Positions 61,119 to 64,000 of a DNA stretch of 64,000 bases are shown here, one piece after another. Made by a program: the position numbers and the translations under genes. Location: positions 1 through 64,000 of the forward strand of contig JASHNT010000087.1 in NCBI GenBank assembly GCA_030041495.1, given 5' to 3'. Position 1 is the stretch's first letter. Each line of letters begins with the position of its first letter. The notes under the pieces were generated by a model that ran no database searches, was not told the DNA's origin, and saw nothing but the letters and a program-made list of their open reading frames with translations. The DNA comes from Bryobacteraceae bacterium (lineage in GTDB: Bacteria > Acidobacteriota > Terriglobia > Bryobacterales > Bryobacteraceae).

Positions 61119-62684
61119 TCACTCCGTTTTTACGGCTGCCGCCAGGCCTTCGCGCTCCTCCGGCGGCAGTTCGTCGAACAGTGCGGTGAAGACCGCGTTG
61201 GTCCAACCGAAGCCGGCTTCATTGGTGCGATAACCGAAACGAAGGCTCCGGCTGACATCGGCCTGGCGCCGCACGACGTCGTATTTTTCTTCGATATTCC
61301 CGGTTTTCAAATACTCTTGGTGCACCATGGAGAGGAACTTCATGGAAATGCGATCGGCATCTCCTCGATATCCGTAGCGCCGCAACCCCTGGACCGCGAT
61401 CCACTGAAGCGGAGCCCAGCCAAACGGCGCATCCCACTGATCGCCGGTTTGCTTGGAGCTGGTTTGCAAGCCCCCGGGCTCCTCGAACAGGTGCAGGTTG
61501 CGTTCGACTCGTGCAGCTTGAGCGGCGCTGGCGATGCCGGCCCACAGGGGATAGAACGTGGTGAGGAACGGATAATGGCGAACGCGGCGGTGGACCAAAT
61601 CGTAGTCGAGATACAGACCGTCCGATTCGCTCCACATTAGTTGGTTGATGCGCGCGGCGCGTTGTTGGGCGCGCTCCCGCCAGTCGGCCGCATCAGAGCT
61701 ACGTCCGAGAATCGTCAGGATTTCCGCGGTTTGATCCTCCATCCAATACAGAAGCGTGTTGAGACAGACCGGATTGTAGTGAATGATGTCGATACTGAAG
61801 GGCCCGAACCGGCTGGAGGGATCGAAACCCGACTCGCGCATGGAGCGGTCGCCGGTGTAAAACAGCGGCGTGAATCGATTGGTTGTGGCGTCGTAATACC
61901 GGGTGAGGTCGTAAGCGGTAACTTGATGGGTGCGGAAGTAGTCGCGGATCAGGTCGTAGTCATTCTCGCCGCTCACGCCGTGTTCGGAGGCGAGAACTTC
62001 GGGCGAAGGCCCGGCTCCAGAGTCGTAGTAACGGGACAAACCGGTTTCCGGCGTCAGGTGCGGAGGAGCGGTCCAGTAGCGATAATATTTTTCGATTTCC
62101 GGCAGCGCGGCCTCCAGCCAGTGCCGGTCTTGGGTGCGCCGGTACAGCGCCAGCACCATCTGGGTAAGAAATGGGGGCTGGGAGCGGGTGAGGTAGTAGG
62201 TGCGATTTGCGTTCAGCACCTTCCCGTATTCTCGAACTTCATACAAAGCATCGTCCGCCATGTTCTTCGCCAACTCGATCTGGCCGTCGCGCAAGAGGCC
62301 CATCTGAATGAAGAAGCTGTCCCACCCGTACATTTCATTGAAGCGGCCTCCCGGGACAACGTACGGCTCCGGCAGATAGAGCAGGCCCTGTTCCCGAACG
62401 GAGGTATCGCCGGGTAGCTGCAGCAGGACGATTTTCCTGAAATCGGCGAGCGGCATTTCGGTTCGCAGGCGCTCCTCTACACTAGAAAAATTCTCTTGAG
62501 GAGAGACATAAACCGGCCAGGCGCCGAGCTTGGGCTTGGGAAACTTGGGGTCCGGCGCGGCTTCGGCCAGATTGGCATTCGAGCGAGTCATGATTTTCCA
62601 GGTCTGCCGGATGTAATCCAGAATCGGCAGAGGCGAGGCGGACATCGCCGCGGTCACCGCAGCACAGCTCAGCACCCATTTCAT
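61119..62684 (-). CDS. treA: Exported trehalase (GH37)
   Basis: A 521-residue enzyme that splits trehalose into two glucoses. VLSCAAVTAAMSASPLP is the signal peptide. PGGRFNEMYGWDSFFIQMGLLRDGQIELAKNM is trehalase signature 1 (PGGRF-x-EXYXWDSYF), and QWDAPFGWAPLQWIAVQGL is signature 2 (QWDxPxGWAP). The general-acid Asp lies in SGFDPSSRFG (GFDxSSRW-like). The start is ATG 62684; the track TTG at 62705 adds seven residues. It is probably periplasmic. Confidence 0.93.
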   Translation of the reverse strand: MKWVLSCAAVTAAMSASPLPILDYIRQTWKIMTRSNANLAEAAPDPKFPKPKLGAWPVYVSPQENFSSVEERLRTEMPLADFRKIVLLQLPGDTSVREQGLLYLPEPYVVPGGRFNEMYGWDSFFIQMGLLRDGQIELAKNMADDALYEVREYGKVLNANRTYYLTRSQPPFLTQMVLALYRRTQDRHWLEAALPEIEKYYRYWTAPPHLTPETGLSRYYDSGAGPSPEVLASEHGVSGENDYDLIRDYFRTHQVTAYDLTRYYDATTNRFTPLFYTGDRSMRESGFDPSSRFGPFSIDIIHYNPVCLNTLLYWMEDQTAEILTILGRSSDAADWRERAQQRAARINQLMWSESDGLYLDYDLVHRRVRHYPFLTTFYPLWAGIASAAQAARVERNLHLFEEPGGLQTSSKQTGDQWDAPFGWAPLQWIAVQGLRRYGYRGDADRISMKFLSMVHQEYLKTGNIEEKYDVVRRQADVSRSLRFGYRTNEAGFGWTNAVFTALFDELPPEEREGLAAAVKTE

Positions 62685-62860
62685 CGCTCTCAAAGCTCCT
62701 GTCAAAAAGATCCTCCGGGAAGGTTTTGCGTAACACTCCCCGCAGGAGTTACCGCAAGGGCCGGCTCAATGCAGACAAAGTTCGCGAAATTGCGCCGTTT
62801 TCGTGTATGTTCCTTTGGCCTGAAACATGCTGCATACTGGCAGTGGAGGTGAATATACAA

Positions 62861-63544
62861 ATGAAAGCCATGCCTCTGTTTGTGACGCTGTTGGTGGCCG
62901 CGGGCGCTGTCGCGGCTGACACGCCGGAGCCGGTTAAAAGAATTCACGAATCGGCTGCAGTGCTGGGAGAAATCATGAACGCCGGCGACCGGAGCGTCCC
63001 ACGCGACCTGCTGAAGAAAGCGGAGTGCGTGGGCATCGTCCCGAGCCTCAAGCGTGCAGGCTTCATCGTCGGCGCGAAATACGGCAAGGGCGTGATCACT
63101 TGCCGCGTGCCGAATAGCATCGGATGGAGCGCTCCGTCCACCATCCGGGTGGAAGGCGGCAACATCGGCTTCCAGATCGGCCTGGGAGAGACGGACCTGA
63201 TCTTCGTAGTGATGAACAGCAAGGGCGAAAACGATCTGATGCGAGACCGTTTCACCGTGGGAGGGGATGCCAGCGTGATGGCCGGACCGGTGGGGCGAGA
63301 CACCGCCGCGGAAACCGACGCGATGATGCGCGCAAAGATCCTGGCGTATTCGCGCTCGCATGGGATTTTCGCGGGGGTGACGCTGGACGGCGCGACGCTG
63401 CGGCCGGACGACGACGACAACATGCAGATTTACGGAACCCGGTTCAGCCAGGCGGAGATCCTGCACGGCAAGGTAGCACCGCCTCCCGCCGCCGACGAGC
63501 TGTACGCGGAGCTGAACAAATACGCTCCCGTGAAGACCCACTAA
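62861..63544 (+). CDS. SYLF-domain lipid-binding protein
   Basis: A 227-residue exported protein: a signal peptide (MKAMPLFVTLLVAAGAVAADT) and a SYLF (DUF500/Ysc84) domain (SAAVLGEIMNAGDRSVPRDLLKKAECVGIVPSLKRAGFIVGAKYGKGVITCRV and NIGFQIGLGETDLIFVVMNSKGENDLMRDRFTVGGDASVMAGPVGRDTAAETDAMMRAKILAYSRSHGIFAGVTLDGATLRPD). ATG 62861 follows GTGGAGG; the track start is far upstream at 62726. Such domains bind acidic lipids; bacterial roles are poorly known. Divergent from the trehalase gene. Confidence 0.92.
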   Translation: MKAMPLFVTLLVAAGAVAADTPEPVKRIHESAAVLGEIMNAGDRSVPRDLLKKAECVGIVPSLKRAGFIVGAKYGKGVITCRVPNSIGWSAPSTIRVEGGNIGFQIGLGETDLIFVVMNSKGENDLMRDRFTVGGDASVMAGPVGRDTAAETDAMMRAKILAYSRSHGIFAGVTLDGATLRPDDDDNMQIYGTRFSQAEILHGKVAPPPAADELYAELNKYAPVKTH

Positions 63545-63547
63545 GCG

Positions 63548-64000
63548 ATGCCCGGTGGTCCGCTGTCTTACTGGTTCGCAGTAATTGGGACCGCTCTGGC
63601 GGCCGCGGGGCAAGTTCTTCCGAGCTCTGCGGCCCCGCCCGCGCCGGCAGACCAAAAAGCTCAGGACCCGCTGAACCGGACCTCGCCGCAAAGCTCGATA
63701 CTTTTCTTCCTGGACGCGTGCCACTCGAAGAACTATGAGCAGGCTGTCCACTACCTCGATCTGAGCCAGATCCCCGCGGCTGACCGGATGAGGCAGGGCG
63801 TTCAAGTGGCGCAGCAACTGGAGGAGATCCTCAATCGCGATGCTCAGTTCGACGTGGCGGCTCTGAGCCGCGATCCGGGAGGCGAGCTTCAGGACGGGTT
63901 GCGTCCGGACCGGGATCCTCTGGCGACGCTGGAGTTGAACGGACAAAGCGTGCACCTGGAGATGCAGCACGAGAAGCTGCGCAGCGGAATCCTGGTGTGG
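63548..64000 (+). CDS. N-terminal part of a probable mechanosensitive channel protein (cut by window edge)
   Basis: ATG 63548 lies four bases after the SYLF stop. The frame is open to the edge: MPGGPLSYWFAVIGTALAAAGQV (signal), then QDPLNRTSPQSSILFFLDACHSKNYEQAVHYLDLSQIPAADRMRQGVQVAQQLEEILNRDAQFDVAALSRDPGGELQDGLRPDRDPLATLELNGQSVHLEMQHEKLRSGILVW. This domain commonly precedes an MscS channel in Acidobacteria (from memory); the channel part lies outside the window. It is 151 residues so far. The ORF track missed it because it has no stop. Confidence 0.6.
   Translation, partial: MPGGPLSYWFAVIGTALAAAGQVLPSSAAPPAPADQKAQDPLNRTSPQSSILFFLDACHSKNYEQAVHYLDLSQIPAADRMRQGVQVAQQLEEILNRDAQFDVAALSRDPGGELQDGLRPDRDPLATLELNGQSVHLEMQHEKLRSGILVW

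Noticed and set aside
62702-63970. 422-residue minus-strand ORF over the SYLF gene and the channel start
   Set aside because: Shadow of two plus-strand genes with signal peptides and domain motifs.

Overview
The window is GC-rich, densely coded bacterial chromosome with about 67 protein genes (one cut off at each edge). I see no rRNA, tRNA, CRISPR array, intact insertion sequence or prophage. The gene content suggests a Gram-negative Acidobacteriota, perhaps of the Bryobacterales/Solibacter type. Supporting this are a very large Oar-like TonB receptor with a carboxypeptidase-regulatory domain, a DUF4159 protein, bacillithiol genes (bshA, bshB1), a Tat-exported molybdenum hydroxylase, a class D-like sortase, a YXWGXW lipoprotein and several FitAB/VapBC/DUF433 toxin-antitoxin pairs. 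The lineage is an inference from gene families; I could not run a search.

Layout. 1-4.5 kb: the end of a zinc-ribbon protein, an S41 protease coupled to an exported protein, an RNase H-like nuclease, an HU protein with a good promoter and terminator, and TatA. 4.5-7.4 kb: a small basic protein, a Rieske protein, MutM, a FitAB-type module and FolP. 7.5-9.8 kb: a GMC oxidoreductase with its gluconate-dehydrogenase subunit 3-like partner. 9.8-14.1 kb: an exopolysaccharide operon (Wza-like, GumC/Wzz-like, CpsD kinase, GT2). 14.3-23.6 kb: an EVE protein, the TonB receptor, a MarR-ABC exporter operon, a membrane-bound spermidine-synthase-like protein and CsbD. 23.9-30.8 kb is the most accessory part: a frameshifted DUF433/DUF5615 pair, a Tat-dependent xanthine-dehydrogenase-type operon, DUF4159, and a decayed second DUF433/DUF5615 pair bounded by a 61-bp direct repeat.

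30.9-39.3 kb: dinB-prmC-prfA-DUF1385 housekeeping cluster, an orphan Mla-type ATPase, and a lytic transglycosylase overlapping an AMIN amidase. 39.4-48.2 kb: AsnB, an ArnT-like transferase, a GT4, secreted proteins, a 38-residue membrane ORF missed by the ORF track, a cyclophilin and bacillithiol genes. 48.2-55.6 kb: VapBC, then a uptake-type [NiFe]-hydrogenase operon (hypC-hypA-hypB-hyaA-hyaB-hyaC-hyaD) divergent from a four-repeat tetraheme cytochrome c. 55.7-64 kb: sortase, a Pat-like acyl-CoA synthetase/GNAT fusion, a tandem UspA, a YXWGXW lipoprotein, trehalase, a SYLF protein and the start of a probable mechanosensitive channel.

The most interesting signals are in the hydrogenase locus. 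HypA looks as if its zinc-finger domain was cleanly removed while its N- and C-terminal parts remain. A textbook -24/-12 sigma-54 promoter sits just upstream of hypC. The small subunit has conventional proximal-cluster ligands, and the divergent cytochrome carries four homologous heme modules. Elsewhere, near-perfect palindromes overlap the fitA, marR, vapB and molybdenum-hydroxylase start regions, and three proposed ORF starts probably lie inside promoters or use unusual codons.
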